Position numbers and translations under genes: made by a program. From the NCBI RefSeq assembly GCF_023101765.2, contig NC_064237.1:13188199-13252198 (forward strand): a stretch of DNA of 64,000 nt, given 5' to 3'. Positions 29,114-39,935 of the stretch are shown piece after piece. The DNA is from Spodoptera frugiperda. Taxonomy: Eukaryota; Arthropoda; Insecta; Lepidoptera; Noctuidae. The notes below the pieces were generated by a model. It was not told where the DNA came from. It saw only the letters and a list, made by a program, of their open reading frames with translations, and searched no databases. Positions within the stretch are counted from its first letter, which is position 1; each line of letters opens with the position of its first letter.

Positions 29114-30240
29114 TTAGACAGACGTTGGTTTTTTTAATGAAATCGTTCTCTTTTTCCCTGAAAACTGCACCCTGTTCAAGGCCCAGCAGTAATCAGGCAT
29201 CATTCTAATATCCCAACTTCCTTGGTTACGTCTCTCCATCTCCTTTATGTTTTGATGGAACCTCTCTCCCTGTTCCTCGCTGACAACTCCAAGATTTTCG
29301 GGAAAATAGTCAACATGGGAATTCAGAAAATGAAGTTTAACGCTCATATTGCATCCCAGTTTTTTATAATTTTGGAACATCTTAGCTACAATTTCTTTGT
29401 ACTTAATTTGGAGACTTGTTATTTCCAAGGAAATCTTCTATGACTTCTACGAATGAACTCCATACTTCAGATTCATCCTGGGTCATTGTATTCTGGAACA
29501 ATCTATCCGATTTTAAATTTCGAATTTGAGGGCCTACAAAAGTTCTTCTTTAAGGTGAGCTTGAGAAAGTGCATAGCGCATACGTATTAGCAGTCACCTC
29601 GTTTATTTTAAGCTTTGACAAACTGCTACATCAATCCTAACTTTATATGAAGGGGAGGTGAAAGAACTGATTTTGGGTTGGTGCACATTTTTTGTCCCAG
29701 TACAAGTCTTTATCTAAAAGACCATTCTTTCTTAATGTAATGTAAATTTCGTGCTCGACTGTCCCACTCGCACAAAATCATGGATACTTTGTAAATCCAG
29801 ACTGCTGTCTCCACAGAGTTGCCAACAATATTCGCTATACTTTATTTTATTTAGCAACAGCTCAAGATTCTCGTACGTTTCTTTGAGATGCACGGAGTGA
29901 GCAACAGGCACCGAACCATAGGTATTACCATTGTACAACAAGACACTCTTCAGACTTCTCTTAGAAGAATCAATTAATAACCTCCATGAGGTGGAATCGT
30001 AATTATCAGCTCCCAGTTTCATGACTACTTCAGGAATATTATTACAAAACACCAGTGAACCCTCTTGAGAGAAATATTTCGCGAACTCTTTTTCACGATG
30101 CCTGTACCACGAAAATGTGGTTCTTGGAGCCAATAGATTTTTGTCTTTCAATCGTGATCCTAGGATTTGTGCAGCATCCTTTGATAGACCCAAATCTCTC
30201 ACTAAGTCATTTAATTCAGCCTGGATAAGCAAGAGCCGGG
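29114..30240 (-). pseudogene. Decayed transposon-associated gene (EEQGERFHQ family of unknown function)
   Basis: Two longer open stretches (30232-29732 and 29428-29114) and several short in-frame pieces between them read as one protein with multiple frameshifts and stops. Upstream pieces include RDLGLSKDAAQILGSRLKDK, WRLLIDSSKRSLKSVLLYNG and PVAHSVHLKETYENLELLLN. The gap holds LHIKLGLM and FVGPQIRNL in different frames. The last piece holds FPENLGVVSEEQGERFHQ and a MPDYCW motif. I recall such proteins as repeated, unnamed genes in insect genomes, associated with mobile DNA. The function is unknown. The N-terminal part is missing where the R1-type element begins. Confidence 0.65.
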
Positions 30241-30269
30241 CGCGTATTTTTAACCGACTTTATGTACTA

Positions 30270-31440
30270 TTTTTTTTTTTCATGTCGGGGGGAAGCCTTC
30301 GAAATGCGCCTAGGTTTTTGGGGAGAAAGACTAGGGAGTGTGGGATTTTTACCTCACTAAAACAACCCCGGTGGCCACCTTCAGCACCGAGGGCAGCGAA
30401 GCACGATAAGGGGCACCGAGTCCTCTAATTAGACCTGCTCCGGAGCCCCTGTGGTGCAACGCCTGTTACGGCACATCCCTAGGGAGACATGTACCTCCTA
30501 TTAGCCTCGTTGTGCAAGTTTCACGGCAGCACGTGACTACTGTGCCACCGTCTTCCCTGAGGTCGCTAGATGGGCACCTAGAGTCCCCACTTTAGGTACC
30601 CGCGACCCCAAAGGTCCGCCTGCAGTTGTCGCAGGCGGGATTGGGCGTCAAGGCTGTTGCCACCTCGACGCCTCATTCTGGGACATTACAGTCTCACAAA
30701 AGGAGGCCACCTCCCTCCAGTTTTCTGCATCTGCTAGCATAGCCTCTACTACTGCTGGCAGAGACAGGTCACGTCCGATCTTGGTAATCAGGACCCGCCG
30801 CTCCGAGACCCACGCTGGGCACTCTTCGAGCGTGTGCTGTGCGGAATCCAGGTTACCTCTGCAGTGGTGGCAATTTGCCATGGTCTCTCGCCCAATCTTG
30901 TTCAAGTACTCACCGAAGCAGCCATGTCCGGTCAGTACCTGAGTGAGCCTGAAGGAGACGCGCTCCTCTCTTTTCAGCCAGGCTTCGAAATGCGGCAAAA
31001 TGGTTTCGACAACGCGCTTGCGTGAGATCTCTCGCGTGAGAGCGCGTGTCGTCTTTCTTGCCGCCTCAGCCTAACGAACGCCCCTCCTGGCACTCTACAC
31101 CGCCGTTTTGACAGACAGAACGGATTTGGTCGTAGACCTTCGCGTCCAACGGCGGAAAGCGAGCCAGGAGAGTTGCCGCCTCAAAGGACACCGTTCGGTA
31201 TCCTCGTGCGATACGGATGGCCATTAGATTAGACGATAGATTTTCGTTCTGCAATGTCGGACGCCTGACAGTCGAGCTGACCAAACAGGCGCCCCGTAAA
31301 GGACCATCGATCGCACGACACCCGCGTAGAGGCGGCGAACTTCTTCTCTTATGTACTATGCCTGCGCGCCTAGCGAATAATAAAATGTTCGGGAAGCACG
31401 TCTCACTCCGCGCTCAGGGTATCGGTCAAGTTAATATGGC
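30270..31440 (-). mobile_element. 5'-truncated R1-clade non-LTR retrotransposon relic
   Basis: A poly-T run at 30270-30280 marks the poly-A end of a minus-strand element. Reading in from the 5' side, a segment near 31350-31270 encodes a reverse-transcriptase thumb-type sequence (MVLYGAPVW). Then comes RIARGYRTVSFEAATLLARF (31066-31284 frame). The 30648-30998 frame carries a C-terminal zinc knuckle of C-x2-C-x8-H-x4-C form (NCHHCRGNLDSAQHTLEECP). Frameshifts separate the pieces, so it is dead. The 3' UTR is 30281-30647. It sits inside the TIR element at 28693-31592 and is therefore younger than that insertion. Confidence 0.8.
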
Positions 31441-31859
31441 CATGAAATTCCTGTACTTGTAGGTACTATATTTATTCCGTGGTCAAAATTAAATAAATGA
31501 TGAGCTGTCCACTGGTCCAGTGTGAATTTTGCCGCCCCCTGAATTTGCCGCCCGGGACATGGGCCCCGGCTTGCCCCCTAGATCCGGGGCTGATAAGTAA
31601 TTATTATTATCAAATCTTTTCACTTTACATACTTGTCATTTCCTTTTTAGCGTGTGAAATAAATGTTTGCTTTCATTCAAAAAACGAACTGATTGACCGG
31701 CACGAATTAACTAACCAATCAGAGCGACGAACGCGCTCTCGTTTCGATTTCGTTGAACATAAAACTAAATCGTACTAAGCCCTCTTGCTTCACTGGGATT
31801 TCCTTTGTGTCGTAGGTGGAGTTGCAGAAGACATATAATTTCCTATAAACAGGTACTTA

Positions 31860-31990
31860 CACATCACACCCAGACTAAGAACAATTTGTGGATCACACAA
31901 AGAAAGGAACAATTCTTGCGGGATTCGAGACACGTTCCGCAGCAGCCCGTTTCTCAACCACTGCGCTAACCGTGTAGTTCGAAAAATCAA
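31860..31990 (-). repeat. tRNA-related SINE, family 3, copy 1
   Basis: On the minus strand it reads from a promoter-A-like GCGCAGTGGTTGAGAAAC to a body ending CTTTGTGTGATCCACAAATT. The block AACAATTTGTGGATCACACA is shared with 44185-44225 and, with one change, 41735-41855. Confidence 0.55.
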
Positions 31991-32269
31991 CTAATGTAAT
32001 AAAATGTAGGCAACAACATCTCTAGTAGTAATCCTAATTGCAAATAGATATAGCATTAGATAGAACAGCTATAAATAAATCTCGTGTTGGATAATCTTCA
32101 GATAAAACTGCGCGGAGCTAATTGGGTATTACTTAATTAATAGTATTGCTGCGATAATTGGTTTGTAGTGAGTAAACATCACAAACGTGGAGCATATATT
32201 ACATGAGTAATATATAGGTAGGTATATAATTTGTTTGTATTTACTTACGTAAAATAACACCACGCCTAT

Positions 32270-32364
32270 TTCTTTTTGAGGGGCGGGGAACAATTAATGA
32301 CTTACTCAAGACGGTAGCCTTGGGTGTGACAAGATGTTAGACTCTTACTGACTAAAAACTACCT
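32270..32364 (-). repeat. SINE-like family 1, copy 2 (degenerate, truncated)
   Basis: Retains CTTTTTGAGGGGCGGGGAA, AATGACTTACTC and GTTAGACTCTTACTGACTAA of the family but lacks the GC-rich half. Confidence 0.6.
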
Positions 32365-32379
32365 TGGATACTTATAAAG

Positions 32380-32580
32380 TACTAGCAAACCCGGCGAACT
32401 TCGCTTCAACACCAATGATATTCCCTGTTTTCCTGCGTTTCTCTTGAATTTTTTTTGCTATAAACCTCACGGAGCCCGAGACCTTTCCAACGAATGCAAA
32501 ACTGTGGAAATCGGTTCGTGCGGTCTGGAGTTATAGTGTCAGGAAGGAAAACCCGACTTATTTTTATATTATAGATCTGG
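32380..32580 (+). repeat. Common moth interspersed repeat fragment
   Basis: Shows CAAACCCGGCGAACTTCGC near its start and GTGGAAATCGGTTCGTGCG plus AGGAAGGAAAACCCGACTTA near its end. I recall this arrangement as a widespread insect repeat; no terminal structure was resolved. Confidence 0.45.
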
Positions 32581-32989
32581 CCTGGTCAGAAGATCCTCCA
32601 TACTCCGATCTTATGGAACTGTACTCTATGTTTCCTAAACACTCAACTATCTACTTACGTATATGCGACTCATAACATAATAGGTAATGCGTAGAACATG
32701 CTACAACAATTGCAATGTCACTCAATATGCTTGTAACGATAGGTGACACGAAGTTAAACCCTTCATTGCCCATCTCGAGTGTTCTAGGAACCACTGATTA
32801 CAACGGCGATCTCTTGACAGGTTCCCATATTAATTGCAATTGTTACTGCACAGTGGAGCTGTGTACCTAGACATTAATTGCTTCTATTATTGTTTCCTGT
32901 AGGATTAGTACCTAGATGCAGTGCATAGTCATCCATTTAGTTCTAGAAACGTACCTTTTTATACTTATAGTAGGTATATCATCTATTCT

Positions 32990-33253
32990 GCCTGTCTCGT
33001 TGGTCGAGTGGTCGCAAGTGCCTGCTACCGGATAAAGGGTATTGAGGTCGATTCCCGGGTCGGGCAAAGTATTACTGGGCTTCTTTCGTTATTTTTTTTT
33101 CTCAGTAGTAGCATGGAGTCTGAAATTGTGCCCAGTATATGGCAATAAGCTCACCCCCTATTACATGAGACTTATAACATTAGTGGTGAAATGTGGGTGT
33201 ACGTGTGCCTTGCTCTTCTGCCAACCCTTTCAGGGATAAAAAGATTGACGTTG
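32990..33253 (+). mobile_element. tRNA-derived SINE, family 2, copy 1
   Basis: The head resembles a tRNA with an A-box (TCGTTGGTCGAGTGGTCG) and B-box (GAGGTCGATTCCCGGG), followed by a body with GAGTCTGAAATTGTGCCCAG, GTATATGGCAATAAGCTCAC and the end CTTTCAGGGATAAAAAG. Copies of the body occur at 44599-44847 (minus), 47190-47455, 52258-52352 (minus) and fragments elsewhere. I call it a SINE rather than a tRNA gene because the body is repeated. Confidence 0.75.
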
Positions 33254-33692
33254 CACGACGACCATCTCCTCTCTAATATTTCGAAGGGATAATCAGAGAT
33301 GCGCTTTTTGGTGCCTTTTCAAACATATTGTATAAGACTCTCTTTATCAAGAGGTCTCGGGTTCAATTTAACCGCGCCAGACAAAGAATTATAGGGAGAA
33401 ATTCAGATTTTTTAAATACTCAGTATTAGCACAGAGTCTGGATTAATCCAATTCATACAATGACTGGTGGAAATTGAGGTTCACGTTCAAGGAATAGAAG
33501 GCGTGTTTTGTAGGAATTAACTATTAGATAATCAACCAGTTGTGACTGTCAGTCTCACTTGAGTTTAATCGGAAGATTCTTATTAATTCCCACAGTAAAT
33601 ACCTATAACAATTGCGCTTACAACTCGAATTACGTGGAAAATATACTGCAGCCATATTTTTCTAGGTTTTTATATGTTAGAGCTGATATTAT

Positions 33693-33830
33693 GTGTTTTT
33701 TTAGAAGAGGGGATAGTCATCCAGTTACTTCTTCCGCTTAGGGTGAGGCGAGAGGGAGTGTCAGACTCTTACTGACTAAAAACCACACCGTTCCTACTCC
33801 TGCTCTTCGAGCCGGAGTCCGGTTGAAGTA
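33693..33830 (-). repeat. SINE-like family 1, copy 3 (partial)
   Basis: Carries GGCGAGAGGGAGTGTCAGAC, CTCTTACTGACTAAAAACCA and a CTCTTCGAGCCGGAGTCCGG end; the distal GCAGCTCCGGATC block is missing. Confidence 0.7.
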
Positions 33831-34004
33831 AGCAATAACATCCACACAACAAAAATAACTCCATAAAATTGGTTGTTAGATTTGATGTACTTTGCACCTC
33901 TGTTTATCCTCTCTTTGCATCTTCAGGAGCGAGATTTATGTGTTAAAATTATATCTTAAGATTGTACTCAAGCGTCCATCAATCCAAAGTGCCAAAGTTC
34001 GTAT

Positions 34005-34140
34005 GTTTGTTTGTTACTCCTTCACGTCAAAACGGCTGAAGGGATTGGGATGATATTTGGAACAGGGGTACATTATGATCTGGGAAAACATATACGTTAC
34101 TATTTATCCAACGAGAACGCGGGTGTAGCCGCAGGCAGAA
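34005..34140 (+). repeat. Common moth interspersed repeat fragment
   Basis: Contains CTCCTTCACGTCAAAACGGC, ATATTTGGAACAGGGGTACA and a GCGGGTGTAGCCGCAGGCAG end, an arrangement I recognise from many lepidopteran intergenic regions. The chance 71-codon frame over it is not a gene. Confidence 0.45.
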
Positions 34141-35399
34141 TTCGTTGTTTATATTATTTCAACATCTACACTATTACGTTGTTTTATTTCACGTATCTAT
34201 CTCTGACGCATTCGAATCAATTTTGATAAGAAATTACTTATAAAATTAAGTTTACAAACTATAGCCACTAACTAGGTATAGTTATAAATGCTATTGCGAC
34301 ACATAAATTTAAAAACATAGTACAAAAATACAAACGTAACTGCGCTCAGTTACTGGAATCAATTCTTCAAAACAGTACGATAAGAAAGTAAAGAGCTATG
34401 TAAAAGAGACTGCGTATATAAATATAAGTAATAAATAACAACAATACGTGTGTGAATGTGCTGTTAATTACAAATAGTATGAATAATAATAAGCAATGCA
34501 GAACAACATGTGTTCGTACGTTATCTCGAGACCAATATTATTATGTCTTGTATAGTGACGCGTGCGCAGGGACCCCAATGTACTGCAATCTTCATTTCTC
34601 TTACACGGCACGTGCGTAACTCTGCTTTTTAACATAAAATAACATAACATAGCATCATATCACGCGTTTTATTGTTGTCTATCGATTAATTATTATGAAA
34701 TGTAACGCCCATCGCCAGTTATTATAAGTCGTAGTCCCAATCCCGCCTTGTACACTATTTGAGATAGGCACCGTATCTACTGACCATTTTCAAAAATTAA
34801 TCATGTTCAAGATCAAACTCTTTCAGTACCTACGTCATTTTCATTCTCTAGTCTCTAGCTCAATCCGTAAATATCTCTTTTTACATAAAAACGCTTCGAA
34901 AATTTCGTGTTTTAAGATATTAATTATATGTATTAGTGTTCAAATTCCGAGCCGTCACTACTTTCCTACATCAAGTTGAAATAAGAGACTGCGATGCCTG
35001 CAGATATATTCGTAATACAATGGCTGTAATCACTCCAAACAGCATTTGGCTTTCAACAAATTTGCTCATAGTCTGGCGACTGATTGTAAATGAATAGAGA
35101 AGAAAAAAAGTTTAAATAAAAAATAATTTGTCTTAACATTGTATTAAGTTCGATTCCTTCCCGGAACTAATGTGACCTACAGAGTTATTCCGATATTGGC
35201 TGTTTATGAGATTGATTTGTAAACATCCGGATTTTGAGAAAAACACTAAGTGGAGACATCCATGTACCATTAGACGGTGGTAGAGCCATGTACTCAAGAA
35301 TTCTGCATTTTAAAATTTTATTGTGTGGCTCGAACACATATAACTAGACAGTTATAGTGTTTATAGATACATGAGGCGTCAGGGATTAATGACCAGCTC

Positions 35400-35590
35400 C
35401 CTGATCACCGGTTTATTGCATAGATAGGGACCACACTTGCTTCTGTCTTCCTACTTCCATTTCACGCTATTTGGGGTGAGCAAAATTTATCTTCTTCCAT
35501 TTTCCCCTATCTGATGTCATTCTAGCATCTTCCAGAACTCTATCTTTTCTCTCATCTTATTCTTTTCTCAACAAAGACATCACAATGTTA
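35400..35590. repeat. Dispersed repeat fragment (CTTCCATTTCACGCTATTTG type)
   Basis: A pyrimidine-rich block with GTCTTCCTACTTCCATTTCA and CTATCTGATGTCATTCTAGC, which I recall as a recurrent moth repeat. Boundaries are approximate. Confidence 0.35.
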
Positions 35591-36510
35591 CCTAGTTTTA
35601 AGTTTTGACGAGTTCCTATTTCTGTATCAGGAACTGTGGAGTGCAAAGTACCTAAATGTTTATCTTATTATTACAATGCGTGTGCCTAAGACCAAAAAAC
35701 GTGAATTTTAATATCACTTAAACACATTAAAGGTTAAACGTTTATAAAAACATTGATAGCGTTTATTTTTTTATTTCTGGGTACAAATCTAGAAAGATTA
35801 TTACCTAATGTTAATGTTCTTTTAATTTTTATACGGCTAGAAGTAACGGAGTAGAAGTAGAGGGACTCGTAAGTTGCCTGCAAATTATTGTAGTTTTTAA
35901 GTGTGACTGATCAAGTCAATATAACTAAAAGAAAGTGTTGGAAGCTAATCCTTAAGTTACGGTACTGAAGTCTAAGTCCAGATTAAACACAATATTTTGA
36001 AAACTAAGTAGGTATAATGTAGAGTACGGAGAAATGAAGGGGATGGTACGAGACATAGTTAAGAAAGTAATTTTCCCACAAACATGATAAGAGGGTATCC
36101 CCGGCTGGAAGTTATTGACACAGCATTAGTAGCTACACATTAAGGAAGATGATTAATACAAATTACCCAAACCAATACACACAGTAACTGAGTAAATATG
36201 CATTCATAATGACTACAAGGATTTTTTGTGAGTACTTCGACGACCTCAATTCCTACATCAAGACTTATTTATTATGAGAACTACTTAAAATTCCACCCTA
36301 ATCTATAGCACAAGTGGTGACAAATAGCTCATTATAATTGTTTATTTTATTATCTTAATAGACAGTAACAATATTTAGTACATTCTGCGAAAAGACTCCG
36401 TGTGAAACAAGTACATGATAAAAATGACACGGGTTTTTTTAATAACAGACAATTAAATGTTATCTAGTGACGTGTTAACCCCATCTCCGGGGTCAGTCGC
36501 GGCCTCCTGC

Positions 36511-36544
36511 TATATTATTGATGCCGCAGCGGCTCGCGCACAGT
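36511..36544 (+). promoter_or_regulatory. Core promoter of the lipase gene
   Basis: TATATTAT at 36511-36518 is followed about 30 bp later by CAGT (36541-36544), an arthropod initiator match. This predicts a 24-nt 5' leader before the ATG at 36565, and it excludes the in-frame upstream ATG at 36457 from the transcript. Confidence 0.5.
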
Positions 36545-36564
36545 CACAACCCACACGCATCAGC

Positions 36565-37989
36565 ATGCACATCGCACTGCTCCTAGTTACCCTGAGCGCA
36601 GCCTCAGCCGCGCCCAACTCTTGGTCCCTGGTTCCATCATTCAACAGCTTCTTCAAAGAACAAGGTGACAATGTGGTATCCTGGTACAACGACGCTGCCA
36701 ACATGAAGGACTCCGTCGAGAACTACGTGGAGGAACAGCAGCGGATGTTCAAGGACAAGTTCAATGACTATGTCGACGATATCCAAGAAAACGGAAGACA
36801 CCTCGTGGATTCTACCTACAGCTCTAGGGAATCTTCCCTGCTGGACAACCCGGACATAATACTATCAGTGCCAGGAATAATCACCAGAAACGGATATATA
36901 TGCGAGACACACACTGTCATTTCTCAAGGATATGTTCTCAATATGCACAGAATCCCACGGTCCAGAAGTCATTCGGATGTCTCCCCGAAGACCGTTCTCC
37001 TACAACATGGTTTATTCGCAAGCTCTGCTGATTGGATCATGAACGGGCCTGGCAAAGGACTCGCCTACGTCCTAGCTGATGCAGGCTACGATGTTTGGAT
37101 GACCAACATTAGAGGGAACCGGTACTCTAAGGATCATGTTTGGTACAAGACGAATTCACAAGAATATTGGGACTTCTCTTGGCACGAAGTGGCATTGTAC
37201 GATGTTCCAGCAGTTATAGATTACATTATGGAAATAAAAGGCACCGACACTAAGATCAGCTACATCGGCCACTCAATGGGAACTACTATTCTTTTCGCAA
37301 TGTTGACTTTGAGGCCGGAGTACAACAACATCCTGACGGCTGGGTTTGCGTTAGCTCCTGTGGTGTATCTATCTGACATGAAGTCGCCGCTCAAGTCTAT
37401 GGCACCAATTGCCAGTAACCTGGCATACATCGACTCACTGCAAGGTACTTACGAGTTCATCCCCAAAAACTCAGCGCTTGGTCAGATATCGAGCACATGT
37501 AGCGGAGAGAACATGGATTCGTTGATTTGCAAGAATATTGTATTCTACTTGTGTGGTTTTAATGAAAGGCAGTTCAACAAGACCTTGCTACCAGTTTTCC
37601 TGTCACATCTGGGTACAGGAACATCTTGGAAGACAGCGGTACACTTCTCGCAAGAAATACTTTCTGGAAAATTCGCGCAGTTTGACTATGGATACTGGAA
37701 AAACTGGAGAGTTTATGGAACTCAGTCACCTCCTGACTATGACCTGAGTAAGGTAACTCTTCCGATCAAGTTGTTCTGGTCTAAAAACGACTTGCTATCA
37801 AGTGAGAAGGACGTGCAGGCACTTTATGACAAGTTGCCTGTGAAGCCTGACATGTTCCTGGTTCCTGACGAGAAGTTCAACCATTTGGACTATTTATGGG
37901 CGATTGACGCACCCAGGCTATTGAATAATGAGATCTTAAGTTCGCTGGAGGCGCACATGCCTGACTATTCATTTACTGTGAGATTTTGA
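36565..37989 (+). CDS. Secreted acid-lipase-type alpha/beta hydrolase (lipase 3-like)
   Basis: A predicted neutral- or acid-lipase-family hydrolase acting on acylglycerols or steryl esters, secreted or lysosomal. The chosen start (474 aa) gives a clean signal peptide MHIALLLVTLSAASA. The frame is open upstream to an ATG at 36457, but that adds 36 non-signal residues and precedes the TATA-like box. After a charged, helix-prone region of about 60 residues comes the lipase N-terminal region (VPGIITRNGYICETH). Next are the HGLFASSADW oxyanion segment (148-157), the nucleophile motif GHSMG (Ser237), Asp409 in SKNDLLSS and His440 in FNHLDYLW, so the catalytic triad is complete. Intronless. A poly-A signal AATAAA occurs near 38258. 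The extended segment between signal peptide and catalytic core is longer than in typical vertebrate acid lipases. No lipase paralog is seen next to it. Confidence 0.9.
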   Translation: MHIALLLVTLSAASAAPNSWSLVPSFNSFFKEQGDNVVSWYNDAANMKDSVENYVEEQQRMFKDKFNDYVDDIQENGRHLVDSTYSSRESSLLDNPDIILSVPGIITRNGYICETHTVISQGYVLNMHRIPRSRSHSDVSPKTVLLQHGLFASSADWIMNGPGKGLAYVLADAGYDVWMTNIRGNRYSKDHVWYKTNSQEYWDFSWHEVALYDVPAVIDYIMEIKGTDTKISYIGHSMGTTILFAMLTLRPEYNNILTAGFALAPVVYLSDMKSPLKSMAPIASNLAYIDSLQGTYEFIPKNSALGQISSTCSGENMDSLICKNIVFYLCGFNERQFNKTLLPVFLSHLGTGTSWKTAVHFSQEILSGKFAQFDYGYWKNWRVYGTQSPPDYDLSKVTLPIKLFWSKNDLLSSEKDVQALYDKLPVKPDMFLVPDEKFNHLDYLWAIDAPRLLNNEILSSLEAHMPDYSFTVRF

Positions 37990-39935
37990 GGAGATACCGG
38001 TTATGACTGGTTTAAAATTGCCGATCAAGGTTTGACATCATAGAACGAAGATACTTTTTAAGTTTCTCAGCGTTTTTGAGACAGATTTTTCTGCAGTTTG
38101 GATACTTACATTTTATCATTTTGAGAATTATATGTATGTGAGCTGCATGAATTGATTTAATCTGAAGTCAAGAATCGTCTGGAGAATATATTATCGCCTT
38201 CACATTCTGATTACCTTCTAACCACGTGTTGTATTTCTGTTCTAATTTCCTTCTACAAATAAAAGTGGAAACGAAGTAAACTCGAGGAGACCTTCATTGG
38301 AGGTTACGCGTACCAAGGCGCAAGGGTATCGGCAGGAAGGCTAAACATGGCTTCAACTTCCGGCTATGCATTTATACTGAGTATTGATAAGTCTGTGATA
38401 TATTTAGACTAATTTGCGAATGTTTACAATGATTTTCTTGGAATGCCTTGACCTGATTTAGATGGATAAGAGTCGAGACTACGAGAGGTCACGCCTATTG
38501 CTTAGATAATTATTTATTTGTAACAGTTGTGTCTAGGAGGAAGTTGTGTAATTAATAATTAAGAGTTGTTAATAAATTATTTTTATTTTGTAATACATAT
38601 TTTGTTTTACTTACGTACTTCGCTTTATTTTTACCTGATGGAGTCGGCAGACGGGTACTTTGTTATGAAATGAAAGCACGTAAAGCTGTTGGTCTAGCGG
38701 CTGACCTCTCTTCGGATGTGTCGGTCTGTCGTTCCATCGGGTTGAGAGAGTGATGGCACAAAGACTTTTTTTTTTGAGGGGGGATAATCATCCCGTGACT
38801 TCTCCCGCCTTGGGCGAGGCGAGAGGGAGTGTCAGACTCTTACTGACTAAAAACCACCCCGTTCCTTCTCCTGCTTTTCGAGCCGGAGCCCCGGTAAACC
38901 CGCTAGGTAGTCCGCAGCTCCGGATCATGGCGCAGAGACTGCACCTGTGTTTGTGCATACACAAACTTGTGCTATATATATTCACTATAATATCTCGGAT
39001 AAGATCGCGAGTTTTGATAGACTTTTAGAGGGTCGGCCTATTATAATAGACTAGACACCAAATCACACTTTGTCTTTCTTTAATTCTGAGAATAACATTA
39101 ACAATTACCTTTAATTGAAGTACTTTGGGAAAGGTACTATTTTGTGAGGCAGTTAAACAAAAATAGATTCATCAGAAGAATAGTCAGGTGTATTGCAATA
39201 CCACCTTACGTCAGTCAGTGGGTATGATACCAATGTATTAAACACCTTTTTGTATTTTTACTCTCGTAAGAATAAATAGCTACTTTATATAAATCTATAG
39301 AGCTATGATAATTATAAGATCATGTAAGAAGATATTTTTTTAGTAAAGCTCATTGTTTGATACAGTTATTCTTAGAAAGTGCCGTTTATTTTAGAAATGA
39401 AAAATGACTTCTGCGTTTAATAGCCTACTGTTGAAGAAGCTTATTCAGGTTAATGTGCTACGTTTAATATGGCAATTAGGAACAACGCACATGAACAATA
39501 ATCAACTTATGAATCAAGTTGTAATCAAGTTTCTGAATACACCTGTATTAGGTAATCAGGCTTGTTGGTACCTATTATGGAGATCTCACACTACACCAGA
39601 GCCTAAAACTACTGAGTAAAGAGCTCTTCTCACGCAGCAGAGGTTTGAACATTAATCACCACACTTGCTGAAAGTGGGTTGGCAGTTGAAGTGTGAAGAT
39701 TTCTTTTCCTATTTTATTATTGTAGTAGCGCAATGTCTGACACTACCCGATGTATTTAAATATGTTTGTGGTTGCAAGCCCTTCTGCTGAGCGAGTGGCC
39801 TTGATTTTGTTTTCCAAGTATATTTAGTTATAGTATAGACTAATAATAGAAGATTAAGTGATATCAAGTAATCCGGTCGAGCCAGACTGGAGTGATACCA
39901 CAACCTCACAGAAAACCGATATGAAACCACGCTTG
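37990..39935. other. Lipase 3' flank and intergenic repeats
   Basis: The lipase 3' UTR probably ends near the AATAAA at about 38258. Beyond it lie a tRNA-like SINE relic (about 38690-38752, A-box-like TGGTCTAGCGG), family 1 copy 4, and unassigned DNA. Just before 39935 there is an inverted fragment of the repeat at 60160-60420 (TGGAGTGATACCACAACCTC). Confidence 0.5.
38766..38926 (-). mobile_element. SINE-like family 1, copy 4, with target-site duplication
   Basis: 161 bp. Flanked by ATGGCACAAAGAC (38753-38765) and ATGGCGCAGAGAC (38927-38939), a 13-bp duplication with two differences. It is the cleanest copy: GCCTTGGGCGAGGCGAGAGG and GGTAGTCCGCAGCTCCGGAT are both intact. Confidence 0.88.

Larger units (their letters stand above)
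28693..31592. mobile_element. TIR DNA transposon with 8-bp target duplication (hAT-like size class), degenerate
   Basis: The ends are inverted repeats starting CAGCCCCGGATCTA (28693-28706 and the complement at 31579-31592). They are flanked by a perfect 8-bp duplication ATAAGTAA at 28685-28692 and 31593-31600. More of the terminal sequence is similar (GCCGGGGC and GCCGCCCC blocks). Eight-base duplications and CAG-starting ends are typical of hAT elements but also of other superfamilies. Inside lie a broken minus-strand gene (29114-30240) and a nested R1-type retroelement (30270-31440). No hAT transposase motif was recognised. Confidence 0.8.
31601..36510. other. Repeat-rich intergenic DNA upstream of the lipase gene
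   Basis: No gene is supported here. It holds several dispersed repeats, listed separately: SINE family 3 relic 31860-31990, family 1 relics 32270-32364 and 33693-33830, SINE family 2 at 32990-33253, and other common moth repeats around 32380-32580, 34005-34140 and 35400-35590. The rest is unassigned AT-rich sequence. Confidence 0.6.

Noticed and set aside
32990..33068. Possible tRNA gene with A- and B-box
   Set aside because: Continuous with a repeated SINE body found elsewhere in the window; no good cloverleaf with anticodon was confirmed.
36457..36564. 36-codon N-terminal extension of the lipase from the first in-frame ATG
   Set aside because: Lies upstream of the TATA-like box and initiator and would place the signal peptide internally.
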